A DNA stretch of 39,029 nt from a virus: the IMG/VR virus record IMGVR_UViG_3300026116_000066, positions 1 to 39,029 of that record; one strand, written 5' to 3'. Positions 30,187 through 37,440 of the stretch are shown in pieces. Each line of letters opens with the position of its first letter. Position 1 is the stretch's first letter. The position numbers were made by a program, and so were the translations under genes. The notes under the pieces were generated by a model. The model ran no database searches. It saw only the letters and a program-made list of their open reading frames with translations, and had not been told where the DNA came from.

Positions 30187-31561
30187 GTTTGCCGAACCCG
30201 GTTCGCCTGAACAAAGCTGGCTATGGATTGAGCAGCGCCTTCTAGGTGCGCTGCTCAACCGGCCGGAGCTTTACGGGCAGCTCAAGGCGATGCTCCCCGA
30301 GGACGCCTTCACCATCCGCATCCACGCAACTATATGGAAGTCGGTTCACCTGGCCGTGAAGAGTCAGAAGCCGGTGAGCATAGCGTCCATTGTGCCACAG
30401 CTGCAGACGTTCATTGATAACTATATGCCGCAGGATCTCGAGGCCCGGCCGGTGGACGCCGCCACCTACCTGAACTTCCTCGCCGTGACCGAGCAGATGG
30501 AACGGGAAGAGGTGGGCATGAAGGCCCACGACCCGATGCAGCTGGCGACCGAAATGCGGGAGGGGCACAGCCGCCACCTTATCTCGACCAGGTTGGATAA
30601 GCTGCAGGCCAGCATCCGCGAGGGCACGCCGCTTGCCATGGTGGAGGCAGGGTTGCGCGGGGTGATGGAGGGGGCGCAGACTTCCACCGGCAACGCAGAT
30701 GTGAACGCCACCGAAGCCGCGCGGCGCACGATGGAAATGCTTACGGAGAAACAAACCGACGGCTTCCATTGGGGTATGAAGTGCATCGAAGATCTCACCG
30801 GCCTCATCCGCCGGAAGGAATACTCGGTGGTGCTGGCGAAGAGCGGCGGTGCCAAGACAGCCTTTGCCCTCTCGGTTGCCTACAACGTGCTCAAGCAGGG
30901 GGGGCGCGTGCGGTTCATCACCCTCGAAATGGGGGTGGAAGAACTGATGATGCGCTTCTTCGCCCGGGAAAGTGGCGTGCCCTATGCTGCCATCTACCGC
31001 CGCGACATGAACGAGGTGAGGATCCGCGAGCTCAACGCTGCCGGCAAACACCTGGGCAAGCTGCCGCTGGTGATCGACGACCGCAGCTTCCTCTCCATCG
31101 ACGACATCTACGCATCGTGCGCCAGGCAGAAGCAGACGGAGGGGCTCGACCTGATCATCGTTGATCACCTCTCCAACATTTCCGTGCCCGACACCACGCA
31201 CATCGGGAAGGAGGCGGAGAAGAAAGGCTACGCCTTCAAGGCGATGGCGAAGGATTTAGATTGCCACGTTATCGGGGTGAGCCAGGTGAACCAGGCGGCC
31301 CTCGCCAAGGACAGCTCGCCCAGCCAGAGCAACATGCGCGACGGCCCGGGCGGGGCGCAGGCACCAAGCATCATGATCGAGCTCCGCAAAAAGAAGAAGG
31401 ACAAGGAGGACGACAGCCCCAACCACATCATCGAGGCAACGCTGGTGAAGAACCGCCACGGCCCCGAAGGTGAGCAGGCGAAGCTCACCTTCAACACCGA
31501 CCGCATGGCCCTCCACGACAGCCGCGATAGGAGCCCCTTCGGTGACACTGTATTTGAGTAA
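30179..31561 (+). CDS. DnaB-like replicative helicase
   Basis: A RecA-fold hexameric helicase that unwinds DNA at the replication fork. Start ATG 30179 overlaps the end of the HTH gene (an upstream GTG 30164 is less likely), giving 460 residues. The N-terminal domain (PEQSWLWIEQRLLGALLNRPELYGQLKAMLPEDAF) matches DnaB N-terminal primase-interacting domains. In the ATPase domain, Walker A reads AKSGGAKT (220-227) with Ala where the family has Gly before Lys, and Walker B is LDLIIVDHLS. KGYAFKAMAKDLDCHVIGVSQVNQAAL follows, as expected. No primase or polymerase gene is adjacent, so host enzymes are probably recruited. Confidence 0.9.
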   Translation: MYKFAEPGSPEQSWLWIEQRLLGALLNRPELYGQLKAMLPEDAFTIRIHATIWKSVHLAVKSQKPVSIASIVPQLQTFIDNYMPQDLEARPVDAATYLNFLAVTEQMEREEVGMKAHDPMQLATEMREGHSRHLISTRLDKLQASIREGTPLAMVEAGLRGVMEGAQTSTGNADVNATEAARRTMEMLTEKQTDGFHWGMKCIEDLTGLIRRKEYSVVLAKSGGAKTAFALSVAYNVLKQGGRVRFITLEMGVEELMMRFFARESGVPYAAIYRRDMNEVRIRELNAAGKHLGKLPLVIDDRSFLSIDDIYASCARQKQTEGLDLIIVDHLSNISVPDTTHIGKEAEKKGYAFKAMAKDLDCHVIGVSQVNQAALAKDSSPSQSNMRDGPGGAQAPSIMIELRKKKKDKEDDSPNHIIEATLVKNRHGPEGEQAKLTFNTDRMALHDSRDRSPFGDTVFE

Positions 31562-31946
31562 CGGCCTGGTCGGCTTCCGCATGTCGGATGCCAGCAAGGC
31601 ACACGTCAACGCCATCCTCGACCGCGCACGCGAGGCGGCCGCCCGCACCTTCACCGATTACGCCGAGGCCATGATGGGTTTGTCCTGCTGCATCGGCAGC
31701 TTCCGCGTCACCCTCGAGTGGGAGGTGGGGGATGATTTGTTCCAAACGCCACACACCCTCGAGCTGTTATGCCGAGCGCCGGTGAAGGGGTGGCTGGCCC
31801 GGGAAGTGGTGCGGGCCAGCCCTGAAACCCCGACGCGGTGGCGGGTGACGAGGCTGGTGATGGAGTGCCACGAGATTTTTTCCTGCAGGGAGGTGAAACA
31901 GGAAGTGTATGATGAGCTCCTGATGAAAGAGTGGATCCCCCTATGA
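31542..31946 (+). CDS. Hypothetical protein between helicase and resolvase, 134 aa
   Basis: GTG 31542 is chosen because AGGAG lies 8 nt upstream. The longer reading from 31470 lies inside the helicase and is rejected. The protein has a helical N-terminal region (SKAHVNAILDRAREAAARTFTDYAEAMM) followed by beta-prone segments (SFRVTLEWEVGDDLF), a Cys-containing stretch and a charged C-terminus. It overlaps both neighbours by a few bases. No family is recognised. Location suggests a replication accessory role. Confidence 0.65.
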   Translation: MTLYLSNGLVGFRMSDASKAHVNAILDRAREAAARTFTDYAEAMMGLSCCIGSFRVTLEWEVGDDLFQTPHTLELLCRAPVKGWLAREVVRASPETPTRWRVTRLVMECHEIFSCREVKQEVYDELLMKEWIPL

Positions 31947-32440
31947 CCGTTATCCTCGGCCTCGATAGCGCCGGCTGCAGCGGCATCGCCCGCATGGATC
32001 GCCTGCCCGATGGGAGCTCACGCTGCCAGGTGCGCGACGACCTGGACTTCAAGCACGAGAAGGATCCAGCCAAGCGGATGATGCGTTACCGCGACGAGCT
32101 GCAGGGTATCTTCGCCCGGGTGAAGCCGACCTTTGTGTTGTTCGAGAAGCCACACCTACGCGGTGCCGGCACCTACTTCCTCGCCGGCCTCCGCACAATC
32201 AACGTGCTCACCTGCCTCGACCACGGTGTCAGCTTCCTCGAGGTGCCCACCACCACCCTCAAGGTATTCGCCACCGGCAAGGGCAAGGCGGACAAGGAAC
32301 AAATGAAAGCAGCCGCCCGGGAGCGGCTGGGTTTAACCATTCACACCGACAACCAATCAGACGCGGCGCTGCTCTGCTACTACGGATGGATTAAACACTT
32401 CGGCTACCCGCCCGTTGCCGGCGACACGTTCCGCCGTTAA
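31943..32440 (+). CDS. RuvC-like Holliday junction resolvase
   Basis: An RNase H-fold endonuclease that cuts branched DNA during recombination or before packaging. The 165-residue protein shows the four-acid set: ILGLDSAG (Asp8), VLFEKP (Glu68) and HTDNQSDAALL (Asp136, Asp140). A Lys-rich helix (KGKADKEQMKAAAR) fits RuvC-type DNA contacts. ATG overlaps the stop of the previous gene. The 3' end overlaps the convergent gene on the other strand by 84 nt. Confidence 0.85.
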   Translation: MTVILGLDSAGCSGIARMDRLPDGSSRCQVRDDLDFKHEKDPAKRMMRYRDELQGIFARVKPTFVLFEKPHLRGAGTYFLAGLRTINVLTCLDHGVSFLEVPTTTLKVFATGKGKADKEQMKAAARERLGLTIHTDNQSDAALLCYYGWIKHFGYPPVAGDTFRR

Positions 32441-32953
32441 GGCCTTGGCCTCGAGCCTCTCATCGCGGCGGGCAAGGGTGTGCAGCCGGCCGCGCACCGA
32501 GTTATTTTTCCGGCCGATCGCCTCCGCTATTTTGTGAACCTTCATGCCTTGAGCCTCGAGCTCGAGCAGCCGGCGATCTTCCTCCGGGGTGAAGCCTCGA
32601 ACCTGGTGCCCGTTACGCATGAAGGTGTAGTGCTCCGGCGATTGTGGCTTGTAGTTTTTGGGCGGCTCCCCGCCCTTCTCGATGCCGAGCTTGAGCAGGT
32701 GCCAGGACACCGCGCCCTTGCTAAGGCCGAGGCGGTTGGCGATGTTCTGGCAGCTCATCTTTTTATCCACCCGCATGTCGACAATCTTAATCGATTGTTC
32801 CGGGGTGATGGGGGCATGCTTCGCCTTCTTCCCACCGGCCGCGTCGCAGGCGCTGCACACATCTTCGCACACCCACCAGCACGGAGCGCCGGTGCGTTCG
32901 ACACATTGGTTGCAGTTGTTATCGGTGCAGCCGCAATGCTTACACGTTCTCAT
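32357..32953 (-). CDS. Zinc-finger/HTH DNA-binding protein, 198 aa
   Basis: The N-terminus is Cys-rich (TCKHCGCTDNNCNQC, then CWWVCEDVCSAC, residues 3-36), a likely zinc-binding module. Two helix-turn-helix-like segments follow: ITPEQSIKIVDMRVDKKMSCQNIANRLGLSKGAVSWHLLKLGI (about 49-91) and FTPEEDRRLLELEAQGMKVHKIAEAIGRKNNSVRGRLHTLARRDE (about 120-164), the second with a Myb/SANT-like look. This suggests a transcription regulator or DNA-processing factor. GGAGGG precedes ATG 32953. It is the last gene of the long leftward operon, and its 3' end overlaps the resolvase gene antisense. Confidence 0.8.
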   Translation of the reverse strand: MRTCKHCGCTDNNCNQCVERTGAPCWWVCEDVCSACDAAGGKKAKHAPITPEQSIKIVDMRVDKKMSCQNIANRLGLSKGAVSWHLLKLGIEKGGEPPKNYKPQSPEHYTFMRNGHQVRGFTPEEDRRLLELEAQGMKVHKIAEAIGRKNNSVRGRLHTLARRDERLEAKALTAERVAGNGRVAEVFNPSVVAEQRRV

Positions 32954-32956
32954 CGT

Positions 32957-33394
32957 CTAACCCTCCATCATGAATACGCCCTTGGCCTGCTGGGCCTGGG
33001 CGAGGTTGTCGTGTTCGGGCGCACGCTGGATGCGGAATGCAGGAACGTCGCCCATCTTCTCCTTCGTGAAGCTGCCCCACTCCGGGTCGGTGGACAGCCC
33101 CTTGAACCAGAGGATCGCCTGGTAGCTTGCCTGCCCCCTGTGTTCAGCCGCGCAGATGCCGGGCTGGTATCCCTCGGCAATGATGCGGAACGCTTTTAAC
33201 GGGGCGTCAGGCTCCCGCTGCCCGTCCTTACGCAGGCCGAGGATGCGACGGATCACCGCCACTTCTCCGCGCACATACTTCTGCAGCTCGGGTTCGCGCA
33301 GCCGGTCGGCCAGCTCCCATAGGTTATTGAGGTGGCCGCGCAGCACGCCAATCTTGACGGTGCCGCGCACGGTGATGTTGGTTCGCTTAGGCAT
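32957..33394 (-). CDS. Hypothetical protein, 145 aa, next to the Cas4-like nuclease
   Basis: No family is recognised. A basic N-terminus (MPKRTNITVRGTVKIGVLRGHLNNLWELADRLREPELQKYVRGEVAVIRRILGLRK) is helical. The rest is mixed (ICAAEHRGQASYQAILWFKGLSTDPEWGSF). ATG lies inside the last codons of the exonuclease gene (8-nt overlap), and the stop is 3 bases from the next start, so translation is coupled. A recombination-related role is suggested only by position. Confidence 0.7.
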   Translation of the reverse strand: MPKRTNITVRGTVKIGVLRGHLNNLWELADRLREPELQKYVRGEVAVIRRILGLRKDGQREPDAPLKAFRIIAEGYQPGICAAEHRGQASYQAILWFKGLSTDPEWGSFTKEKMGDVPAFRIQRAPEHDNLAQAQQAKGVFMMEG

Positions 33395-34385
33395 TCCAGG
33401 GTAACTCCATATCTTTTGTTGTGTATCTCACCGTCGATCCCTCGACGAGGAACTTGGCGTAAATGTCGGGGCGCTCGGCCTTGAGCTTATCGGCATTGAA
33501 CCGCCGCTGCTTGCTCACCTTGCGCTCGACAAATCTTTTCTCCGTCACCACCGCCGCGACCTGGTGAATACCGATCTGCTTATCGATGATGGCCTTGGCT
33601 GTTTCCTCCCGCAGCTCGGCATCCTTCTTGTCCACCCGGGCAATCTCGAGGGCGATGGCGGCCGCCTCGAGGTGCTCGTCGTCGACGTTGAGCGTGAGGT
33701 TGGTGGCCGCATCGTTGGCCGGCAGGTATTCGTAGATGGGGCAGCGGTCGTTGAAGGGGCAGAAGTTGCAGACGTGGCCGCCCGGTGCCTGGTCGGGGTA
33801 GGGTGGTTCCTCCGATGTGCATGCCACCTCCGCGCGGATGAGCATTTCGCGGTAGAGGCCATCATCCCATGCCACAAAGTCGAGCTCCATTTCCCCGGTG
33901 TCGCGGTTCACCCCGGCAATCGCCATCTTCATCGTGCGCGGGTCGGTGCCCGGGTCGATCGGGAAGGTGCCGGCGCGGCATAGCCCGTCGGTGTAGATCA
34001 TCAGCTGGCCCACATATTGAGGCATCGCCTTCGCCGTGCCATCCGTTTTCCAGATGGCGTAGACGTGGGAACCCATGGTTTTAATATCGATCACCACCCA
34101 GCCGTGCTCGGGATGATAGGCAATCAAGTCATGGTGGCCCTCGATCTCCCCGCCCGGGATGATGGTGCGGATAACGTCGGCCGCCTGCTGGCTTCCCGGG
34201 TTGTAAATCACCGTCCACCCCAGCTCTTCCAACCACTTCACCGCGACGGGTTCGATGGCGTGGCCAAGGTCGAAGAGGTGCTTGAGGCGGGAGGGGAATG
34301 TGCCCTCGCCACCGTTCACCTGATACCAGGTGCGGAGCACGCAGGGGTGGCCGAGGCTTGAGGCCCGGACGATTTTAACCTTCAT
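33387..34385 (-). CDS. PD-(D/E)XK exonuclease with iron-sulphur cysteines (Cas4/RecB-like)
   Basis: A nuclease that likely resects DNA ends for the annealase. The 332-residue protein has the RecB-nuclease motifs: His42/Glu45 (GHAIEP), Asp86 (EGHHDLIAY), Asp100-Ile-Lys102 (VVIDIKTM) and the QYVGQLMIY helix (123-131). Four cysteines (Cys15, then Cys206, Cys209 and Cys215 in HVCNFCPFNDRC) have the spacing of a 4Fe-4S cluster in Cas4/AddB-type enzymes. AAAGGAG precedes ATG 34385. It overlaps both neighbours. It is in a different operon from ERF, SSB and RuvC. Confidence 0.88.
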   Translation of the reverse strand: MKVKIVRASSLGHPCVLRTWYQVNGGEGTFPSRLKHLFDLGHAIEPVAVKWLEELGWTVIYNPGSQQAADVIRTIIPGGEIEGHHDLIAYHPEHGWVVIDIKTMGSHVYAIWKTDGTAKAMPQYVGQLMIYTDGLCRAGTFPIDPGTDPRTMKMAIAGVNRDTGEMELDFVAWDDGLYREMLIRAEVACTSEEPPYPDQAPGGHVCNFCPFNDRCPIYEYLPANDAATNLTLNVDDEHLEAAAIALEIARVDKKDAELREETAKAIIDKQIGIHQVAAVVTEKRFVERKVSKQRRFNADKLKAERPDIYAKFLVEGSTVRYTTKDMELPWNA

Positions 34386-34890
34386 AGGTGAGCTCCTTTA
34401 CCATATCCACATAATCATCGGCCGCATCTGCAGCCGGGTCATGTTCAAAATCCGCCTCGGAGATTTTTTCCTCAATCCGTTTTTGCAGCTCGGCCGAGAG
34501 GGGAACTAGGTGGCGAACAAACTCGTGGCCGAACTGGTCGCACATCGCCGGCTTGAGGGCGAGGCGGTGGCGCGGGGGAATGGTGATGCCCGGCACCTTC
34601 ACGTCCGCCAGGAACACCGCCGGCACCCCATGCTTAACTGTGTGAATTATATTATCAATCCAAACCAGCTGCCGGTCGAGGCGCGACACATACACATCAT
34701 CGAGCGCATCGAGATCCACCTCGCCGTCGCCGGCGTTAAAGGTGGCGGAGCGCAGCTCGGGGCCGGAGCCCGGGTGCGCGGTGTCGGGGTTGCCATAGCT
34801 GGCCGCCTCGCCCGGTTCATACTCGGCCGTGATGGTGAGCGTCAGCCCCAGCTCTTCAACCTCGTGCGTGAACTCAACGGATTGGGTCAT
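34375..34890 (-). CDS. Hypothetical protein, 171 aa
   Basis: Start ATG 34890 has AGGAGG upstream. The longer reading from 34986 lies inside the methyltransferase-like gene. The N-terminal part is beta-prone with many acidic residues (TQSVEFTHEVEELGLTLTITAEYEPGEAA, EVDLDALDDVYVSRLDRQL). The middle has VWIDNIIHTVKHGVPAVFLADVKVPG. The C-terminus is helical and acidic (EKISEADFEHDPAADAADDYVDMVKEL). It overlaps the preceding gene by 17 nt and the exonuclease start by 11 nt. No family is recognised. Confidence 0.7.
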   Translation of the reverse strand: MTQSVEFTHEVEELGLTLTITAEYEPGEAASYGNPDTAHPGSGPELRSATFNAGDGEVDLDALDDVYVSRLDRQLVWIDNIIHTVKHGVPAVFLADVKVPGITIPPRHRLALKPAMCDQFGHEFVRHLVPLSAELQKRIEEKISEADFEHDPAADAADDYVDMVKELTYEG

Positions 34891-35779
34891 GGTGCCTCCT
34901 GTAAATGGTGAGTTGGTCGGTAAAGCCGCCCCAATTTGGAACCTGCAGCTGTTGCACCACGTCGAAGCCCTTGCGGAGAACCTCAAACCCGCGCTCGCTA
35001 CCCATCGCGCCTTGCGGTGGCGGGGTATTCTCCCCGATGTAGGCGACGAACTTGCCGTGATGGATGGCGCGGTAGAGCTGTTCGTCGCTGGGGCTGTTGT
35101 CGTCCGGCCAGGCGGCGAGGGTGAGGGTGGCGGAGATCCGCTTGCCCGCCATCTGTGCGCTCAATTTGCGGACGGGGAACCAGCGGCCGAAGGCCATGCC
35201 GTTGTGCTTGTGCTGGTCGGCATAGCCATCGGTGGCAATCACCAGCTGCTGCTTCGGCCTCACGTTTTTGTAGCGGGCGAGCAGGAAGGCGAACCAGCCG
35301 GTGCCGGCGAAGGCGTCGTGGATGGTGGGGTAGGCGGACAGCACCGTCAGCACCTCATGGCAGGGAATGGCCCAGCCAAATATACGGACGAACGGGTCGC
35401 GGTCGGCGTAAGGCATACCGCGCAGCGCCTCGTTCCATTGCGCCAGCGGAGCCGCCCGGCCGGTGATGAGGGAGTCGATGGCGAGCTGGTAGTGGGGTAG
35501 CCGGGATTGGTGCATCCACATTTTCACGATGCGCCAGGTGCCGGAGCACCAGCGCGGCATGTCGGACTCGATGAAGATTTTTAGGGCCCGCCAATCGAGC
35601 TCGCCCAGCTTCACCTCGCACCGCTTCTCCGCCTCTTCCCAATCCCGCGCCATCACCGCCCGCATAAACGGGGTGGTTGCACGCTCGAGTAACCACGCAG
35701 CGTAAGCCTCGTAAAGGTCATGGTGGAGGCCGCGCAGCAGCCACTCGTTCGGCGTCATGGGGAGATCAGCTGGTTGCAT
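34874..35779 (-). CDS. Class I SAM-dependent methyltransferase-like protein, 301 aa
   Basis: Start ATG 35779 follows GGGAGGGG. Readings from 35848 are rejected. The first about 150 residues are helical (many Trp/Arg), with no named domain. Residues 155-165 (DAFAGTGWFAF) look like a SAM-binding glycine loop, followed by VIATDGYADQH, an acidic strand end as in class I methyltransferases, and LTLAAWPDDNSPSDEQLYRAIHHGKFVAYIGE (about 220-250). This ordering resembles methyltransferase-like proteins with an LCWPPY motif, but here PP(Y/F) is replaced by PDD, so the catalytic site is divergent. Substrate unknown. DNA or protein modification against host defence is possible. Confidence 0.7.
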   Translation of the reverse strand: MQPADLPMTPNEWLLRGLHHDLYEAYAAWLLERATTPFMRAVMARDWEEAEKRCEVKLGELDWRALKIFIESDMPRWCSGTWRIVKMWMHQSRLPHYQLAIDSLITGRAAPLAQWNEALRGMPYADRDPFVRIFGWAIPCHEVLTVLSAYPTIHDAFAGTGWFAFLLARYKNVRPKQQLVIATDGYADQHKHNGMAFGRWFPVRKLSAQMAGKRISATLTLAAWPDDNSPSDEQLYRAIHHGKFVAYIGENTPPPQGAMGSERGFEVLRKGFDVVQQLQVPNWGGFTDQLTIYRRHHDPIR

Positions 35780-36011
35780 CGGCCCCTCCCGGGTTCCAAC
35801 GTGGGCAACCGTCAATCCGTGCAGCGCATGGGGAAGCGGCATCAGCACCGCACAAGCGGCAGGTATGCGAGGGGCTCACGTCGATAATCTCGCGCCCCTC
35901 CTGCATTCGCACCACATCAGTTGCGGTGAGCACGCCGGGGCTGGTTTGCACAACCTGGTCGGGCGTCACCTCGCGCGATGGGATGGTGACTCCGAGCTCT
36001 TTTTGTTCTAT
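35766..36011 (-). CDS. Small Cys-rich (zinc-binding) protein, 81 aa
   Basis: GTG 36011 is preferred because a GAAAGGGTAAG ribosome site lies upstream. An ATG at 36050 would overlap the preceding gene. The C-terminal half has CRLCGADAASPCAARIDGCPRW, a Cys arrangement suggesting a zinc knuckle. The N-terminus is polar. It overlaps the start of the methyltransferase-like gene by 14 nt, so the two are coupled. Function unknown. Confidence 0.65.
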   Translation of the reverse strand: MEQKELGVTIPSREVTPDQVVQTSPGVLTATDVVRMQEGREIIDVSPSHTCRLCGADAASPCAARIDGCPRWNPGGADATS

Positions 36012-36033
36012 CACTCTACTTACCCTTTCGTCG

Positions 36034-36240
36034 TCAGGAAGGTAAGCCACTCCCGCATTCAGCCGTTGGGGTGGCTTTTTCGTGGGTTAAAATCGCGGCG
36101 ACATCAAGGGTCGCCTCCCAATACACGGACACCGGCACCAGGGCGGTAAACCCTGCAGCCCACCGACGTAAACGAAAGGCGGCAAGACTCGCCGCCTCCC
36201 ATTGACGTTCCGTGACCTTTGTGTGGTCAACCTGCCCCAT
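36034..36240 (-). CDS. Small hypothetical protein, 68 aa
   Basis: ATG directly follows the TAA of the preceding gene. The protein has an amphipathic helical region (ERQWEAASLAAFRLRRWAAGFTALVPVSVYWEATLDVAAIL) with several Trp residues and no clear membrane span. There is no independent ribosome site, so it depends on coupling. No family is recognised. The composition is compatible with a real small early protein. Confidence 0.5.
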   Translation of the reverse strand: MGQVDHTKVTERQWEAASLAAFRLRRWAAGFTALVPVSVYWEATLDVAAILTHEKATPTAECGSGLPS

Positions 36241-36615
36241 TTAGACAGCGGCCGGAGCTTCGGCCGGTTCACCTTCACCAGCGGCGGTTTCGGTGGCAGC
36301 AGCGTCAGCAGCCGGAGCTTCTGCAGCGTTGGCACCTTCGGCGGATGCGTCGGTCGCACCATCCTCGGCCTCGTTGTTAATCTGCACGGAGGCAGACACC
36401 GCTTCGCCCTTGGCGAGCAGCTCGCGCCGACGCTCGGCCTGGGTGAGGGTGTAGATGCACTCGGCATTGGCGTTGTTCAGACGGAATGCCAGGCCGTATT
36501 CACCGACCGCACGCAAGGCTTCTTGCGCCTTGGCGATGGCATCGACGGCCTTGTTGATGTGCTTGTCGCTCTTTTCCAGGGCGTCAATCCGCACCTGGGC
36601 TTTGTTCTCGCTCAT
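36241..36615 (-). CDS. Hypothetical protein with helical N-terminus and Ala/Glu-rich tail, 124 aa
   Basis: Residues 1-70 are helical and charged (QVRIDALEKSDKHINKAVDAIAKAQEALRAVGEYGLAFRLNNANAECIYTLTQAERRRELLAKGE). Residues about 75-124 are a low-complexity Ala/Glu/Thr/Gly tail. AAAAAAGGAG lies upstream of ATG 36615. The general plan, a short domain plus acidic/Ala-rich tail, is shared by the 152-aa gene next to it and by proteins in the recombination operon. No family is recognised. Confidence 0.65.
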   Translation of the reverse strand: MSENKAQVRIDALEKSDKHINKAVDAIAKAQEALRAVGEYGLAFRLNNANAECIYTLTQAERRRELLAKGEAVSASVQINNEAEDGATDASAEGANAAEAPAADAAATETAAGEGEPAEAPAAV

Positions 36616-36652
36616 GGCGATCTCCTTTTTTGGTTAATCCAGCTTCCGTGTA

Positions 36653-36716
36653 GGGGCTGGTTGCTGCGTCGCGGGGGAGGGTGCGGCGCAGCAATCAGCC
36701 CCCGCCGTGGCGGGGG
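36653..36716 (-). promoter_or_regulatory. Two mutually exclusive RNA hairpins between early genes
   Basis: A long stem pairs 36653-36668 with 36687-36702 (16 bp with one G-U type mismatch). A second hairpin pairs CCCCCGCC with GGCGGGGG at 36699-36716. They share the bases 36699-36702, so they cannot form at the same time. There is no T-run. The arrangement resembles an attenuator-like switch in the leader of the 124-aa gene. Function inferred. Confidence 0.45.
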
Positions 36717-36723
36717 TAGTGGG

Positions 36724-37182
36724 TTAGGCAGCAGCCGGTGCTTCGGCGGCAGGTTCAGGTGTGGCTTCTGCAGCCGGGGTTGCATCGGCCCCTCCCGCAT
36801 CAGACGAAGCGGTCGCACTTGAAGGCTCGGGTGACGGCTCGCTCGAGCTCGCGGTATCGCTCGCTGATGGCGTAGGCTGGGAGGTTTCGGCATCCGTCGA
36901 AGAGGCCGAACCAGCATCCTCCCCCGCACCCTTTGGGGCGTCGGTGGTGTTGGCTCCTGCCCCGGTGAGGATGATGCCCGCGAAGTTAGGGCGGCCCTCA
37001 ATCTTCTGCTTCATGTAGGACTGTTCCGTGCTCAACTGGCTAACCAGGTGGGCGAGCTGGGCGCATTGGCCGTGCATCGATGCGTTATTCAGGTCGGTGG
37101 TGGCAAGCAGCAGCTTAGAAATGCCTTCGCCGGTGCGCTTGTAAGCACTCTCGAGCAGGGCTTTGTTGGGGTTTTCGGTCAT
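36724..37182 (-). CDS. Hypothetical protein with Ser/Ala/Pro/Glu-rich tail, 152 aa
   Basis: The N-terminal about 75 residues are helical (NKALLESAYKRTGEGISKLLLATTDLNNASMHGQCAQLAHLVSQLSTEQSYMKQKIEGRPNFAGIIL). The rest is a low-complexity Ser/Ala/Pro/Glu segment (DAETSQPTPSASDTASSSEPSPEPSSATASSDAGG). It is similar in plan to the neighbouring 124-aa protein but without obvious sequence identity. It precedes the dual hairpin. No family is recognised. Confidence 0.65.
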   Translation of the reverse strand: MTENPNKALLESAYKRTGEGISKLLLATTDLNNASMHGQCAQLAHLVSQLSTEQSYMKQKIEGRPNFAGIILTGAGANTTDAPKGAGEDAGSASSTDAETSQPTPSASDTASSSEPSPEPSSATASSDAGGADATPAAEATPEPAAEAPAAA

Positions 37183-37197
37183 GGTTTTCTCCTGTGA

Positions 37198-37398
37198 TTA
37201 TGGTTGTTCCGGCAGGCGATAGGCTCGTCGCTCCATCCGTTCCTGCACGCGAGCAGCTTGCCATCGCTCTAGCACGTTTGGCAAGTCGGGAAAAAAGAGC
37301 TCGAGCAGGATGAGGAAGAGGAAGAATGCTGCCAAAAGCCAGCAAATCAGGCTCGTTGTGTAGATGATTTCGGTTGTGTTTTGCATGATACAGTCCAT
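37198..37398 (-). CDS. Small single-pass membrane protein, 66 aa
   Basis: One strongly hydrophobic segment (IIYTTSLICWLLAAFFLFLILLELFF, about residues 10-35) is followed by a basic amphipathic tail (NVLERWQAARVQERMERRAYRLPEQP). This predicts an inner-membrane protein with a cytoplasmic C-terminus. Met5 (37386) is an alternative start, and neither has a clear ribosome site. Small early membrane proteins of phages often act in exclusion or inhibition, but nothing here shows that. Confidence 0.6.
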   Translation of the reverse strand: MDCIMQNTTEIIYTTSLICWLLAAFFLFLILLELFFPDLPNVLERWQAARVQERMERRAYRLPEQP

Positions 37399-37440
37399 TG
37401 ATTATTGTTTAAGCGCCCCTCCCTCAAAAGGCACCGCCTC

